DNA of 64,000 nt from Nocardia sp. CNY236 (GCF_000482385.1 NZ_AXVD01000002.1:124001-188000); one strand, 5' to 3'. Counted from the stretch's first letter, positions 46,841 through 56,349 are shown. Numbers and translations: made by a program. The notes: generated from the sequence alone by a model not told the origin.

Positions 46841-47865
46841 CGGTCGTCCGCGCACCTTCCGGTCGTCTGGGCACCTGGCATGTTGATTTTCAAAGTCTGC
46901 CCGTCGGGGCCGTCCACCAGGAAGTTCGTCGAACAGACATAGAGTTGCAGGAAAGAGCCATAAGCGCCGACGCGGATCAAATCACGGTAGGTCGACGGCA
47001 GCCGTTCCAGCACCCATTCGACGGTGTCGGACCCCTCGTCGAGGTTGGTGGCCAGACGCCCTGCTTGCTCGACCGTGTCCCGTAGGTCCGGCCGGGCCTG
47101 CGCCAGGAGATCGGTCAGATCGCCGGTGGCCCCGGCAATCCTCGGGATGGCGGCGCCGATCTGATCCTTGTCGGCGGCCAAGCCGCTGATCAAACGCTGC
47201 AATTCGGCGATCGTCGTGGCGAACTGATCTCCGCGATCATCGATGGTTTGCAGCACCGCGTTGAGGTTGTCGATCACGCTGCCGATCAGCGCGTCGCGAT
47301 CGGCCAGGGTCTTGCCGAACGCGCCACTGCTATTGAGCAAGGACACCAGAGTGCCACCTTGACCCTGGAAGATCTGTAGCAGGGCATTGGTCACATCGTT
47401 CACCTGAGCAGGGTTCAGGCCGCGCAGCAACGGCTGGAAACCACCGAGCAACATATCCAGATCCAGTGCGGGTGCGGTCTGTTCGATACCGATCGTGCCA
47501 CCCGAAGGCAATATGCGATTCGAACCCGGCCCCTCGGACAGCTCGAGGTAGCGGTCGCCGACCAGGTTCTCGTACCTGATCGCGGCACGCGTACTGGCGA
47601 GCAGCGTGTATTCCCGGTCCACGTCGAACTCGACGTGGGCTGCATAGTCCTTGCCGACCTTCACCGAGGTGACCGAGCCCACCGGTACGCCTGCGATGCG
47701 CACTTTCGCGCCGGGCAGTATGCCGGACGAACTGGTGAACACGGCGTGGTAGCCGTTCTCGCGCGCGAATCGCATCTGCCCGAACACGACGACCAAACCA
47801 GCGAAGATCAGGGTCATCACCAGAGTGAAGATGGCCAGCTTGACGGTGTTCGACGTAGTGTTCAC
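46837..47865 (-). CDS. mce4B: MceB-family protein of the Mce4 system
   Basis: 342 residues from the GTG at 47865, which overlaps the mceA stop (GTGA); a longer frame upstream lies inside mceA and is rejected. Helix at about 8-30 (KLAIFTLVMTLIFAGLVVVF), Mce domain YHAVFTSSSGILPGAKVRIAG, then a helical region and a C-terminal Cys pair (YVCSTNF, GRCADD) common in MceB. Subunit of the sterol-import tunnel. Confidence 0.92.
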   Translation of the reverse strand: MNTTSNTVKLAIFTLVMTLIFAGLVVVFGQMRFARENGYHAVFTSSSGILPGAKVRIAGVPVGSVTSVKVGKDYAAHVEFDVDREYTLLASTRAAIRYENLVGDRYLELSEGPGSNRILPSGGTIGIEQTAPALDLDMLLGGFQPLLRGLNPAQVNDVTNALLQIFQGQGGTLVSLLNSSGAFGKTLADRDALIGSVIDNLNAVLQTIDDRGDQFATTIAELQRLISGLAADKDQIGAAIPRIAGATGDLTDLLAQARPDLRDTVEQAGRLATNLDEGSDTVEWVLERLPSTYRDLIRVGAYGSFLQLYVCSTNFLVDGPDGQTLKINMPGAQTTGRCADDR

Positions 47866-49076
47866 GGGCGCGGCACTCCTGGCATTCCGGCGAACAGGAC
47901 TTGGAAGATCGTCGGCGGGTTGACCGAAAATGTCGTCGACGGCGTGTACACGCGACCTTCCGAGGTATCGGTGACGACATAGTCCGAGTGGCTGTCGGGC
48001 ACCCGGTCGAGCAGACCCCCGCACTGCGGGCCGCCGGTCGCATGGACCTTCGGTAGGTCCTTCGGATAGGTGTAGGGCTCAGCGCCCCACATGAATCCGG
48101 CGTTCAGGCCGACACCCTCCTGCAGTCCGCCGAAGACCGCCTCACCCAGGGGGAGTGCGGCGCCGAGACCGGCGAACAAACAGTAGAGCGCGGGTGAGTA
48201 CTCCTCGAGCAGCCCGGTGGTGGGGCGCAGCAGATCCAACGATGTGACGAGGTCGTTCTCGTTTTCACGGAGAACCGACCCAGTGGTATCGGACAATCCG
48301 GTGAGGCTGAGCAGCAGACTGTCGAGGCTGCCTTGTTCCTCGACCAGGGTTCCACTCGTGACCGTTGCATTGTCCAGAATGCGTAACAGGTCGGCCACGG
48401 TGTCCGCATAGAGGTTGGTGACGTCGCCGGTCTTGGCGAGGTCGTCTTGCAGCGTGGGCAGATATGGATTGATGTCTCGCAAGTAGGCGTCGGTTTGCAC
48501 GAGCAGGTCGCCGAGTTTCTCGCCGCGGCCCTGCAGCGCGGTGCTCAATGCCGACAGCGTCGCATTGAGCTTCTCCGGCTCGACCTTTGCCAGCACGTCG
48601 GACAAATCCTGGAACAGCGTGTTGAACTCCACGGTCACCCGCTGCGCGGAGAGAGTCGCACCCGGCTGAAGCGACGTGGCAGCGGGTTCTTCTGGAACGT
48701 CGAAGTTGACGTATTTCGCGCCGAAGACAGTGGTGGACCTGATGTCGACGTCCACGTTGGACGGCACCAGCTTCAGCTGGTCGGGATCGATCGCCAAGGT
48801 CAGTTCCGCGGCATCGGTGGTGTAGTCGACCGAGGCGACGTGGCCGATTTCCACGCCACGAATCTTGACCTTGGCATCCGGGTCGAGAACCAGACCACTG
48901 CGGGGCGCCTCGACCGTCACCGCCGCCGTAGGAGTGAATCCGCCGACGAACATCGTCAGCGCCACCGCCACGACCGCGACCAGCACCAGGATCATTGCCG
49001 CGCCAGCCAGTTTCAGACCGAGTCCGCCGCGCAGCGCCCGCAGGAGACGGCCTTCCGTATGCTTCGATTCCGCCAT
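47862..49076 (-). CDS. mce4A: MceA-family protein of the Mce4 system
   Basis: 404 residues; helix at about 20-46, Mce domain with VTVEAPRSGLVLDPDAKVKIRGVEIG, then a helical stretch and a C-terminal region with YCLFAG and PQCGGL cysteines. In Mce4 the A subunit is implicated in sterol binding in mycobacteria. Starts 5 nt after yrbE4B and overlaps mceB by 4 nt. Confidence 0.92.
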   Translation of the reverse strand: MAESKHTEGRLLRALRGGLGLKLAGAAMILVLVAVVAVALTMFVGGFTPTAAVTVEAPRSGLVLDPDAKVKIRGVEIGHVASVDYTTDAAELTLAIDPDQLKLVPSNVDVDIRSTTVFGAKYVNFDVPEEPAATSLQPGATLSAQRVTVEFNTLFQDLSDVLAKVEPEKLNATLSALSTALQGRGEKLGDLLVQTDAYLRDINPYLPTLQDDLAKTGDVTNLYADTVADLLRILDNATVTSGTLVEEQGSLDSLLLSLTGLSDTTGSVLRENENDLVTSLDLLRPTTGLLEEYSPALYCLFAGLGAALPLGEAVFGGLQEGVGLNAGFMWGAEPYTYPKDLPKVHATGGPQCGGLLDRVPDSHSDYVVTDTSEGRVYTPSTTFSVNPPTIFQVLFAGMPGVPRP

Positions 49077-49081
49077 GTCGC

Positions 49082-49933
49082 TTACCCGGAGAGATGGAAG
49101 TTGCCCGCGGTGCCATAGATGGCCAGCGAGATGAGCAGAGTCACGGTGACCACCGCGACCAGCGAGGTCCGTACCGCATTACCTACCGCGATACCCACAC
49201 CGACCGGTCCGCCTGCCGCGTTGTAGCCGTAATAGGTGTGAATCATCATGACCGCGAGAGCCATGAAAATCGCCTGGGCGAACGACCAGAGGATGTCGCT
49301 GGGAATGAGAAACGTCGAGAAGTAGTGGTCGTACACCCCCGCGGACTGTCCGTAGATCACCACTGTGGCAAATCGGCTCGCCAAGAACGAGGCGATCACC
49401 GCCAGCGCGTAGAGCGGGATGATCGCGATCATCCCGGCCAGCACCCTGGTACCGACCAGATACGGCACCGGGCGGATTGCCATCGACTCCAACGCGTCGA
49501 TTTCTTCGGCGACACGCATGGCCCCCAGCTGCGCGGTTGCGCCGGCTCCGATCGTAGCGGCCAGTCCGATACCGGAGATCACGGGCGCGGCGATGCGGAC
49601 GTTGATGAATGCCGCAAAGAATCCGGTGAGCGCTTCGACTCCGATATTGCCCAATGAACTGTAGCCCTGCACGGCGATGGTGCCGCCGGCGAACAGGGTG
49701 AGGAATCCGACGATCACCACCGTGCCGCCGATGACCGCCAACGCGCCGGTACCCATGCTGATCTCCGCGATCAGCCGGATGGTTTCGGTGCGATAGTGCA
49801 CCAATGCGCGCGGCACGGCTCCTATCGCCTTGCTGTAGAACACCGCCTGTTGGCCCACCGTGTCCAACGAGTCCGACATCCGGCGCACACGTCGGACAGC
49901 GCGGGGGAAGCGGGATGCAATAACGAAAGCCAC
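49082..49933 (-). CDS. yrbE4B: YrbE4B, MlaE-type permease of the Mce4 transporter
   Basis: 283 residues with five or six helices. The MlaE-family core is clear: GAGATAQLGAMRVAEEIDALESMAI, the EEID coupling helix that meets the ATPase MceG (not encoded in this window). It starts 4 nt after yrbE4A and precedes mceA by 5 nt. With YrbE4A it forms the inner-membrane channel of the sterol importer. Confidence 0.95.
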   Translation of the reverse strand: MAFVIASRFPRAVRRVRRMSDSLDTVGQQAVFYSKAIGAVPRALVHYRTETIRLIAEISMGTGALAVIGGTVVIVGFLTLFAGGTIAVQGYSSLGNIGVEALTGFFAAFINVRIAAPVISGIGLAATIGAGATAQLGAMRVAEEIDALESMAIRPVPYLVGTRVLAGMIAIIPLYALAVIASFLASRFATVVIYGQSAGVYDHYFSTFLIPSDILWSFAQAIFMALAVMMIHTYYGYNAAGGPVGVGIAVGNAVRTSLVAVVTVTLLISLAIYGTAGNFHLSG

Positions 49934-49937
49934 TATG

Positions 49938-50702
49938 TCACCGCGCCGTGAACTCGATACCGACCGCGGTAACCACCACGTTCACCACGAACAAAGCCAT
50001 GAAGGCGAAAACCACGGTTTGATTGACTGCATCACCGACACTCTTGGGTCCACCTTTGACGTTCAAGCCCAGGTAGCAGGCGACCAACCCCGCGATCAGC
50101 CCGAACAGCCCGGCTTTTACCTCCGAAATGACCAGCTCCGGCAGGTGGGTGAGCAGCGTGATGCCATTGACGAACGCGCCCGGGTTCACATCCTGCAAAT
50201 ACACCGAGAAAAGAAACCCGCCGACGATTCCGATGGTGCACACCAAACTGTTGAGCATCAGCGCGACGAACATCGATGCGAGTACTCGCGGCACTACCAG
50301 ACGCTGTACCGGGTTGATACCCAGTACCCGCATGGCGTCGATTTCCTCGCGAATGGTACGTGCTCCGAGATCGGCGCAGATCGCGGTAGCACCGGCCCCG
50401 GCGACGATGAGCACGGTGACGATCGGTCCGATCTGCGTGACCGCACCGAAAGCTGCCCCGGCGCCACTGAGGTCGGCTGCGCCGATCTCGCGCAACAAAA
50501 TGTTCAACGTGAAAGTGACCAGAACGGTGAACGGAATGGCCACCAGCAATGTCGGCATGATCGACACTCGAGCGATGAACCAAGACTGGTCGGTGAACTC
50601 ACGCCATTGAAACGGCCTGCGCACGGCCGAACGGGCCACCTCGGCAACGAGCTCGAAGAATCCACCGACAGCTCGCAACGGCACGGCAAGGACCTCGTTC
50701 AT
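49938..50702 (-). CDS. yrbE4A: YrbE4A, MlaE-type permease of the Mce4 transporter
   Basis: 254 residues from the ATG at 50702, preceded by AGGAGG eight bases upstream; an earlier start at 50729 would include that site. MlaE permease with AGAGATAICADLGARTIREEIDAMRVLGI carrying the EEID coupling motif. First gene of the operon yrbE4A-yrbE4B-mce4ABCDEF-mas-mas, with a KstR-type site 72 bp upstream. Confidence 0.95.
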   Translation of the reverse strand: MNEVLAVPLRAVGGFFELVAEVARSAVRRPFQWREFTDQSWFIARVSIMPTLLVAIPFTVLVTFTLNILLREIGAADLSGAGAAFGAVTQIGPIVTVLIVAGAGATAICADLGARTIREEIDAMRVLGINPVQRLVVPRVLASMFVALMLNSLVCTIGIVGGFLFSVYLQDVNPGAFVNGITLLTHLPELVISEVKAGLFGLIAGLVACYLGLNVKGGPKSVGDAVNQTVVFAFMALFVVNVVVTAVGIEFTAR

Positions 50703-50773
50703 CCGCGATCCTCCTTGCTCGACCGGCACATGCGACCCTCGCGCCTCTCCGCACGGTCCACCGCCGCAACGAT

Positions 50774-50787
50774 TAGAACACGTTCAG
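50774..50787. promoter_or_regulatory. KstR-type operator upstream of yrbE4A
   Basis: tagAACacGTTcag matches TnnAACnnGTTnnA, the known KstR box, except the last base. It lies 72 bp before the yrbE4A ATG, so binding would repress the whole mce4 operon when sterol metabolites are absent. Confidence 0.8.
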
Positions 50788-50974
50788 CAAGCCTTGGGTG
50801 CAATTTCCATACTTTTGACGTGCAATTACCGGAAAGATGGCCTGCAAAATTGAAACCAGCTCGACCCGAGAATGATCCCACCTTTGTGAAGTGGAACATA
50901 CCCATCCCCATGTCTACCAAGCGCCGATCACATGATCAACAGTTGGAACGTAGATCGCGAACGCGCTACGGCCC

Positions 50975-51877
50975 TCAACCCAAGTCGATCAGCGACGATG
51001 CCGAAAACGTCTCATTCGGACGACGATCGGTGAAGTAGCCGCCGAGCGTATCGGCGAGATCTCGGGTCGACCATCGCCCACTCGTCGCGTCGAACCGACG
51101 TTCGACGACCGGTGCCGCCATGAGCGCCACCATTCCCCCATAGACGACGAACAACTGCCCATTGATCGCATCGGCGGCAGGAGATGCCAGGTACGCGACC
51201 AATCGTGCGACATGGTCGGGCGAGAGCGGATCGTCCTGCCCCTGGGGGGCAGGACTGAACACTTCCGCGGTCATACCAGTGCGTGCCCGCGGGGCGATCA
51301 CGTTGGCGCGTACGCCGTACCGTGACAGCGCCCGCGCGGCAGAGAGGGTCAGTGCGGTTATGCCCGCCTTGGCGGCGCCGTAATTGGCCTGACCTTCCGG
51401 ACCGAGCAACCCCGCCTCGGAGGAGGTGTTGACCAGTCGGCCATAGACCGGGGCGCCCGCATCTTTGGATTTGGCCCGCCAGTACGCGCCAGCATTGCGC
51501 GACAACAGGAAATGCCCCCGCAGGTGCACCGCCACCACCGCGTCGAATTCCTCGTCGGACATGTTGAACAGCATGCGGTCTCGAGTGATACCGGCGTTGT
51601 TGACCACGATATCGATCGACCCGAACGACTCCTCGGCAGTGCGCATCAGCGCATCGGCTGTGGCCCGCTCGGCAATACTGCCCGCCACGAACTCGACCTT
51701 GGCGCCCACGGCTCGGATCGCGGCGAGCGTGTCGGCAACCGCGTCGGACTCCACCAGATCGTTGACTACGACCGAAGCGCCGGCGCCGGCGAGCGCGAGC
51801 GCTTCGGCCCGCCCCAATCCGGCACCGGCGCCGGTCACGATCGCTACTCGACCCGCAAGGTTCACATCATTGCTCAC
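50975..51877 (-). CDS. hsd4A: Short-chain dehydrogenase Hsd4A-like (17beta-hydroxysteroid / 3-hydroxyacyl-CoA)
   Basis: 300 residues of SDR fold with the cofactor motif TGAGAGLGRA near the N-terminus, NNAGITRDRM, a catalytic Ser near NTSSEAG and the YGAAK tetrad. The family member in mycobacteria (Rv3502c) both oxidises 17-hydroxysteroids and acts as 3-hydroxyacyl-CoA dehydrogenase of the sterol side chain. It lies between fdxD and the mce4 operon with a KstR box 12 bp before its start codon, the same order as Rv3501c-Rv3503c. Confidence 0.9.
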   Translation of the reverse strand: MSNDVNLAGRVAIVTGAGAGLGRAEALALAGAGASVVVNDLVESDAVADTLAAIRAVGAKVEFVAGSIAERATADALMRTAEESFGSIDIVVNNAGITRDRMLFNMSDEEFDAVVAVHLRGHFLLSRNAGAYWRAKSKDAGAPVYGRLVNTSSEAGLLGPEGQANYGAAKAGITALTLSAARALSRYGVRANVIAPRARTGMTAEVFSPAPQGQDDPLSPDHVARLVAYLASPAADAINGQLFVVYGGMVALMAAPVVERRFDATSGRWSTRDLADTLGGYFTDRRPNETFSASSLIDLG

Positions 51878-51888
51878 GCGGCCGACTT

Positions 51889-51902
51889 TAGAACGTGTTT
51901 CA
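51889..51902. promoter_or_regulatory. KstR-type operator upstream of hsd4A
   Basis: tagAACgtGTTtcA is a perfect TnnAACnnGTTnnA match. It is only 12 bp from the hsd4A start codon and 19 bp past the end of fdxD, so hsd4A has its own KstR-controlled promoter. Confidence 0.85.
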
Positions 51903-51920
51903 CATTAGGACAAGGATCGG

Positions 51921-52109
51921 TCACTCCAAGCGGAGCGCCGCCTTCGGGCACTGAGCGACAGCATCCTCCACGTCCGCGAGCCGTTCGGCGGGCACCTCGG
52001 CGCTGTGAATGTGCAAGACATCCTCGTCGTCGAGTTCGAACACGTCGGGGGCGATTCCGACGCAGATTCCGTTCGCCTCGCACTGGTCCGGATCGACACT
52101 GACCTTCAT
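51921..52109 (-). CDS. fdxD: Single-cluster ferredoxin FdxD-like
   Basis: 62 residues from the ATG at 52109 with AGGAGT six bases upstream. The cysteines are in DQCEANGICVGIAPD (Cys10 and Cys16) and AQCPKAAL, the pattern of a 3Fe-4S (or 4Fe-4S) ferredoxin in which one normal ligand position is not Cys. Rv3503c counterpart. Likely electron donor to a sterol oxygenase such as a CYP125-type enzyme encoded elsewhere. Transcribed toward hsd4A, divergent from fadE26, and a KstR box lies in the divergent gap. Confidence 0.92.
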   Translation of the reverse strand: MKVSVDPDQCEANGICVGIAPDVFELDDEDVLHIHSAEVPAERLADVEDAVAQCPKAALRLE

Positions 52110-52195
52110 GACAACTCCTTTACCACCACTCTGGAACAAAGCCTACAACGATCGCGCCCCATTGGTGTGCCACGAACTCGATTGTCCAGCGATAC

Positions 52196-52209
52196 TGGAA
52201 CATGTTTCA
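52196..52209. promoter_or_regulatory. KstR-type operator between fdxD and fadE26
   Basis: tggAACatGTTtcA is a perfect TnnAACnnGTTnnA match in the 155-bp divergent gap, 55 bp before fadE26 and 87 bp before fdxD. One dyad could repress both promoters. Confidence 0.88.
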
Positions 52210-52263
52210 GTCTATATGCAATGATCGGATGAACCCCGATTCGACGAAGGCCGAGGTACTGCC

Positions 52264-53457
52264 ATGCGCATCGCGTACACGCCGCAACAGGAGCAGCTAC
52301 GCGCGGAGTTGCGCGACTATTTCGCACAGTTGATCACTCCCGAACGTCGGGAGGCGTTGAGCGCACAGACCGGCGAGTATGGACACGGCAACGTCTATCG
52401 CGAAGTCGTCCGGCAGATGGGTCGGGATGGCTGGCTGGCCCTGGGCTGGCCCGAGGAATACGGCGGCCAGAACCGGCCGACCATGGATCAATTGATCTTC
52501 ACCGACGAAGCCGCGATCGCAGGCGCGCCGGTGCCGTTCCTGACCATCAACTCCGTTGCACCGACGATCATGCACTACGGCAGCGAGGAACAGAAAACGT
52601 TCTTCCTGCCCAAGATCGCTGCCGGCGACTTGCACTTCGCCATCGGCTACTCCGAACCGGGCGCGGGCACCGATTTGGCCAACCTCCGCACCGCCGCCGT
52701 GCGCGATGGCGACGACTATGTGATCAACGGCCAGAAGATGTGGACCAGTCTCATCGCCTACGCGGACTACGTGTGGCTGGCGGTGCGCACGGACCCGACG
52801 GCGAAGAAGCACAAGGGCATCAGCATGCTCATCGTGCCGACCAGCGCCGAGGGATTTTCCTGGACTCCGGTACACACCATGGCAGGCCCCGACACCAGCG
52901 CAACGTACTACCAGGATGTCCGGGTACCGGCGGACGCGCTGGTCGGCCAAGAGAACGGCGGCTGGGCGCTGATCACCAACCAGCTCAATCACGAGCGCGT
53001 CGCACTCACCTCGGCCGCGCCGTTGACGCTCGCACTGCGCCAGACGATCGAATGGGCGAGTACCACCAAGGCCGCCGACGGCTCTCGTGTGATCGACCAG
53101 CAATGGGCGCAACTCAATCTCGCCCGAGTACACGCCAAGGTCGACTATCTCAAACTGCTCAACTGGGAGATCGCCAGCCGCGCCGACGCCGGCGGCGAGG
53201 CGGCGCCACGGCCGTGGGACGCCTCGACCTGCAAGGTATACGGCACCGAACTGGCCACCGAGGCCTATCGACTGCTCATGGAAGTGCTGGGGCCACACGC
53301 CTATCTACGCCAGGACTCCCCGGGCGCGCAGCTGCGTGGACGGCTCGAGCGCATGCATCGCGCAGCACTCATTCTGACCTTCGGCGGCGGCACGAACGAG
53401 GTGCAGCGCGACATCATCGCCATGACCGCCCTCGGCCAGCCGGCTGCGGCGCGCTGA
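52264..53457 (+). CDS. fadE26: Acyl-CoA dehydrogenase FadE26 (ChsE4)-like
   Basis: 397 residues of the ACAD fold: SEPGAGTDLANL (substrate and FAD region), MWTSLIAYADY, and FGGGTNEVQRDIIAM. Glu244 in NHERVAL is, by eye, at the position proposed as catalytic base in M. tuberculosis ChsE4. FadE26 and FadE27 form a heterotetramer oxidising the C26-oyl-CoA of the cholesterol side chain. It is followed by fadE27 after 20 bp, with a KstR box upstream. Confidence 0.92.
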   Translation: MRIAYTPQQEQLRAELRDYFAQLITPERREALSAQTGEYGHGNVYREVVRQMGRDGWLALGWPEEYGGQNRPTMDQLIFTDEAAIAGAPVPFLTINSVAPTIMHYGSEEQKTFFLPKIAAGDLHFAIGYSEPGAGTDLANLRTAAVRDGDDYVINGQKMWTSLIAYADYVWLAVRTDPTAKKHKGISMLIVPTSAEGFSWTPVHTMAGPDTSATYYQDVRVPADALVGQENGGWALITNQLNHERVALTSAAPLTLALRQTIEWASTTKAADGSRVIDQQWAQLNLARVHAKVDYLKLLNWEIASRADAGGEAAPRPWDASTCKVYGTELATEAYRLLMEVLGPHAYLRQDSPGAQLRGRLERMHRAALILTFGGGTNEVQRDIIAMTALGQPAAAR

Positions 53458-53477
53458 TCGAAAACAGGGAGACCACC

Positions 53478-54572
53478 ATGGATTTCACCCCCACCGAAGC
53501 ACAACTGGACCTTTCGCGGCTGACCGGCGAGGTGTGCGGCAAGCTGGTCACCGCCGACCGGTTGCGTGAACTCGACACCGCCGAGGAACGGTTCGACCCA
53601 CAGGTGTGGAACGCGCTGGCCGAGACCGGAGTACTCGCAGCGGCACTGCCCGAGTCGGTTGGCGGCAACGACCTCGGCCCGCTCGAACAGGTGGCCATCT
53701 TGCGGGAACTGGGCTCGCACCTGGCGGCGGCGCCGTACTTGTGGTCGGTCGTCCTGGGCGCGGGCGCGCTGGCCCGTTTCGGCGCCGCGGCGCACCAGGA
53801 CTTGGCTGCTCGCGCCGGCGCGGGCAGCGTCATCCTGACGGTGGCTCTGGCCGAAGAGCACAACTGGGAGCCCGCGAAACCGACGACCACGGCGGTCGAG
53901 ACGGCCGCAGGCTGGCGACTGACCGGCGTCAAAACCACAGTGCCCTATGTGAATCGAGCCGAGCGGATGCTGATTCCTGCCACCGTCTCCGGAACCACCG
54001 CGGTCTTCTCGGTCGACCCCGCAGCGGCAAAGGTGACTGCCCAGCAGAACGTCGACCACAGCCCTGAGTTCTGGGTCGAGCTGGCCGACACACCGGGCGA
54101 ATTGCTCGGCGCCGTTGCCGCCGGCACAGAGATTCTGGACTGGATCCTTACCCGAGCCTGGCTCGGAATCAGCGCACTGCAACTGGGGACACTGGAACGA
54201 GCCCTCGAACTGGTTGCCGCGTACGCGAAGGAACGTGAACAGTTCGGCAAGACGATCGGTGGCTTCCAGGCCGTCGCTCAGCGTCTTGCCGACGCATATA
54301 TCGATGTCCAGGGTCTGCGGCTGGCGGTGACCCAGGCCGCATGGCTGATGGCGGAGGATTTGCCCGCGGCCGAAGCAGTGCACACCGCGAAATTCTGGGC
54401 AGCCGACGCGGGACATCGGGTGGCGCACACCGTAGTCCACGTGCACGGCGGCGTCGGCATCGACCGTGACCATATCGTGCACAACTACTTCACGGCCGCC
54501 AAACACAACGAGTTCGCCCTCGGCCCGGGCACCGACCATCTTCGTGCGATCGGCGCTCAGCTGGCCACCTAG
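53478..54572 (+). CDS. fadE27: Acyl-CoA dehydrogenase FadE27 (ChsE5)-like
   Basis: 364 residues from the ATG at 53478, with GGGAG upstream. ACAD homologue that lacks the catalytic loop of active subunits and has RAWLGISALQLGTLERALELV and VHVHGGVGIDRD, as in FadE27 (Rv3505). It pairs with FadE26 to complete the FAD sites of a heterotetrameric dehydrogenase. 20 bp after fadE26. It ends in a hairpin terminator and faces the fadD19 gene. Confidence 0.92.
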   Translation: MDFTPTEAQLDLSRLTGEVCGKLVTADRLRELDTAEERFDPQVWNALAETGVLAAALPESVGGNDLGPLEQVAILRELGSHLAAAPYLWSVVLGAGALARFGAAAHQDLAARAGAGSVILTVALAEEHNWEPAKPTTTAVETAAGWRLTGVKTTVPYVNRAERMLIPATVSGTTAVFSVDPAAAKVTAQQNVDHSPEFWVELADTPGELLGAVAAGTEILDWILTRAWLGISALQLGTLERALELVAAYAKEREQFGKTIGGFQAVAQRLADAYIDVQGLRLAVTQAAWLMAEDLPAAEAVHTAKFWAADAGHRVAHTVVHVHGGVGIDRDHIVHNYFTAAKHNEFALGPGTDHLRAIGAQLAT

Positions 54573-54608
54573 CCGGGTCGGCCACCTTCTGCTCGAGTGG
54601 CCACCCGG
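54573..54608. terminator. Hairpin after fadE27
   Basis: Immediately after the fadE27 stop, 54573-54585 pairs with 54597-54608 (about 12 pairs with one bulged C, 11-nt loop). It is a strong stem at the convergent fadE27/fadD19 junction, likely a terminator; no U-tract. Confidence 0.65.
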
Positions 54609-54699
54609 CCGGCACACTCTCGCCGGGGCCGGTAGGTAGTGCACCCGCCGGCCCCAGTCGGTCGGGCGCCACGCGCAGGCCAGCCGCCGAAACATCCTC

Positions 54700-56349
54700 C
54701 TATGTGGAACCGGCGTCGACCTGGTCGTCCGCGGGACGCGCTCGAGTTTGTTCCTTGGCCCAGCGATAGTCGGGCTTGCCTGCCGGTGAGCGTTTGATCT
54801 CGTCGACGAACCACATACTGCGGGGCAGTTTGTAGGAGGCGATCTCCTGAGTGAGCACAGGACGCAATTCCTCCAGCGTAGGTCGGATCTCGCCGCGACA
54901 CTGGACGACAGCGACGACCCGTTGGCCCCACCGGTCGTCCTCGGCGCCGACCACCAAGGCATCGAAGATCTCCGGGTGCGTCTTGAGTGCCCCTTCGACC
55001 TCCTCTGGAAAGATCTTCTCACCGCCACTGTTGATGCTCACCGATCCCCGGCCGAGCATGGTGACCGTGCCATCCTCCTCGACTCGGGCATAGTCACCGG
55101 GGATGGCGTAGCGAATCCCGTTGAATTCTTTGAAGGTCGCGGCAGTCTTCGCCTCGTCCTTGTAGTAGCCGAGTGGAATATGACCACGCCGCGCCAAGAC
55201 CCCGACCACGCCGGAACCGGGCTGCACAGGATTGCCGCCCTCGTCGAGCACCGTGGTGGAGGCGTCGATCTTCACTCGGGGACCTCCCGTGTGGGTCGCG
55301 CCTTTGGTCACGACGGCCAGACCACCGAAGCCGGTCTCCGAAGAGCCGATCGAGTCCGAGATCATCCGGTTGGGCAGCAGTTCGAGGAAGCGGTCCTTGA
55401 GCGTTGGCGAGAACAGCGCAGCGCTACTGGCCATCACGTACAAACTCGACAAATCGTACGGTGCACCCGTCTGCGGGTTCCCCTCGACCAAGGCATCGAG
55501 CATCGGGCGCGCCATCGCGTCGCCGGTGATGAAGATCAGGTTGACCTTGTGTTCGTCGACGGCTTGCCACACCCCGTGCCCGGAGAATTCTGGGATCATC
55601 ACCGCTTTGCCGCCACCGAACAAGCTGTGGAAGGTGGCCCATTGGGAGCCACCGTGAATCATCGGTGGGATCGGAAACCGCACCATGGCCGGGCTGCCCG
55701 CGCCGACCTTTGCCAATTCCCATTCGTCGTGCACGTATTCACCGGTGACGAAGTTGATGCCCGCACCGAGTACGCGCCATACGTCCTCCTGGCGCCACAT
55801 CACGCCCTTGGGCATGCCGGTGGTGCCACCGGTGTAGAGCATGTACAGATCGTCCGGAGATCGCTCGCCGAAATCGCGCGTCTCCGACGACTGTGCGAGC
55901 GCGGACTCGTATTCCACCGAATCCGCGGCTGTCGGAATCGTGCCCGTCGTGTCGTCGTCCACGACAACGACGGTGCGCAGTGCCGGGGTTTTCGGACGAA
56001 CCGCCGCGACTTTGTCGCTATAGCGACGTTCATGAATCAACGCGACCATGTCCGAGTTGTCGAAGATATACTGCAACTCGTTCTCGACATAGCGATAATT
56101 GACGTTGATCATCACGGCCCGCGCCTTGAAGATCGCGACCATCGCCTCGACGGCCTCGATGGTGTTGCGTGAGTAGATGCCCACCTTGTCGCCTGGATGG
56201 ACTCCCTGTTCTCGCAGATAGTGGGCGAGTTTGTTGGCCCGCTCTTCCAACTGGGCGTAGGTGATCTCGCGGCTGCCGTCAGCCAGAACGACACGTTCGG
56301 GCATCAGGTCGATGGCATGTTCGACAAGGTCCGCTATGTTGTAGCTCAC
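54700..56349 (-). CDS. fadD19: Steroid-C26-oyl-CoA ligase FadD19-like
   Basis: 549 residues from the GTG at 56349. The ANL-family ligase has LYTGGTTGMPKGVMW (ATP loop), SIGSSETGFGG, ISGD-type PGDYARVEEDGTVTMLGRG and the final RSPAGKPDYRWAKEQT that includes the catalytic Lys region, a C-terminus shared with Rv3515c. FadD19 activates the C26 carboxylate of 3-oxo-cholestenoic acid and is needed for C-24-branched sterols. Divergent from echA19 with a KstR box between, as Rv3515c and Rv3516 are. Confidence 0.92.
   Translation of the reverse strand: MSYNIADLVEHAIDLMPERVVLADGSREITYAQLEERANKLAHYLREQGVHPGDKVGIYSRNTIEAVEAMVAIFKARAVMINVNYRYVENELQYIFDNSDMVALIHERRYSDKVAAVRPKTPALRTVVVVDDDTTGTIPTAADSVEYESALAQSSETRDFGERSPDDLYMLYTGGTTGMPKGVMWRQEDVWRVLGAGINFVTGEYVHDEWELAKVGAGSPAMVRFPIPPMIHGGSQWATFHSLFGGGKAVMIPEFSGHGVWQAVDEHKVNLIFITGDAMARPMLDALVEGNPQTGAPYDLSSLYVMASSAALFSPTLKDRFLELLPNRMISDSIGSSETGFGGLAVVTKGATHTGGPRVKIDASTTVLDEGGNPVQPGSGVVGVLARRGHIPLGYYKDEAKTAATFKEFNGIRYAIPGDYARVEEDGTVTMLGRGSVSINSGGEKIFPEEVEGALKTHPEIFDALVVGAEDDRWGQRVVAVVQCRGEIRPTLEELRPVLTQEIASYKLPRSMWFVDEIKRSPAGKPDYRWAKEQTRARPADDQVDAGST

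Noticed and set aside
47866..48024. Longer N-terminus for MceB starting at 48024
   Set aside because: It reads within mceA in another frame; the GTG at 47865 gives the usual helix and the 4-nt overlap.
52131..52144. Second KstR-like half-site upstream of fdxD (ctggaacaaagcc)
   Set aside because: Only the AAC half is present; the GTT half is missing.
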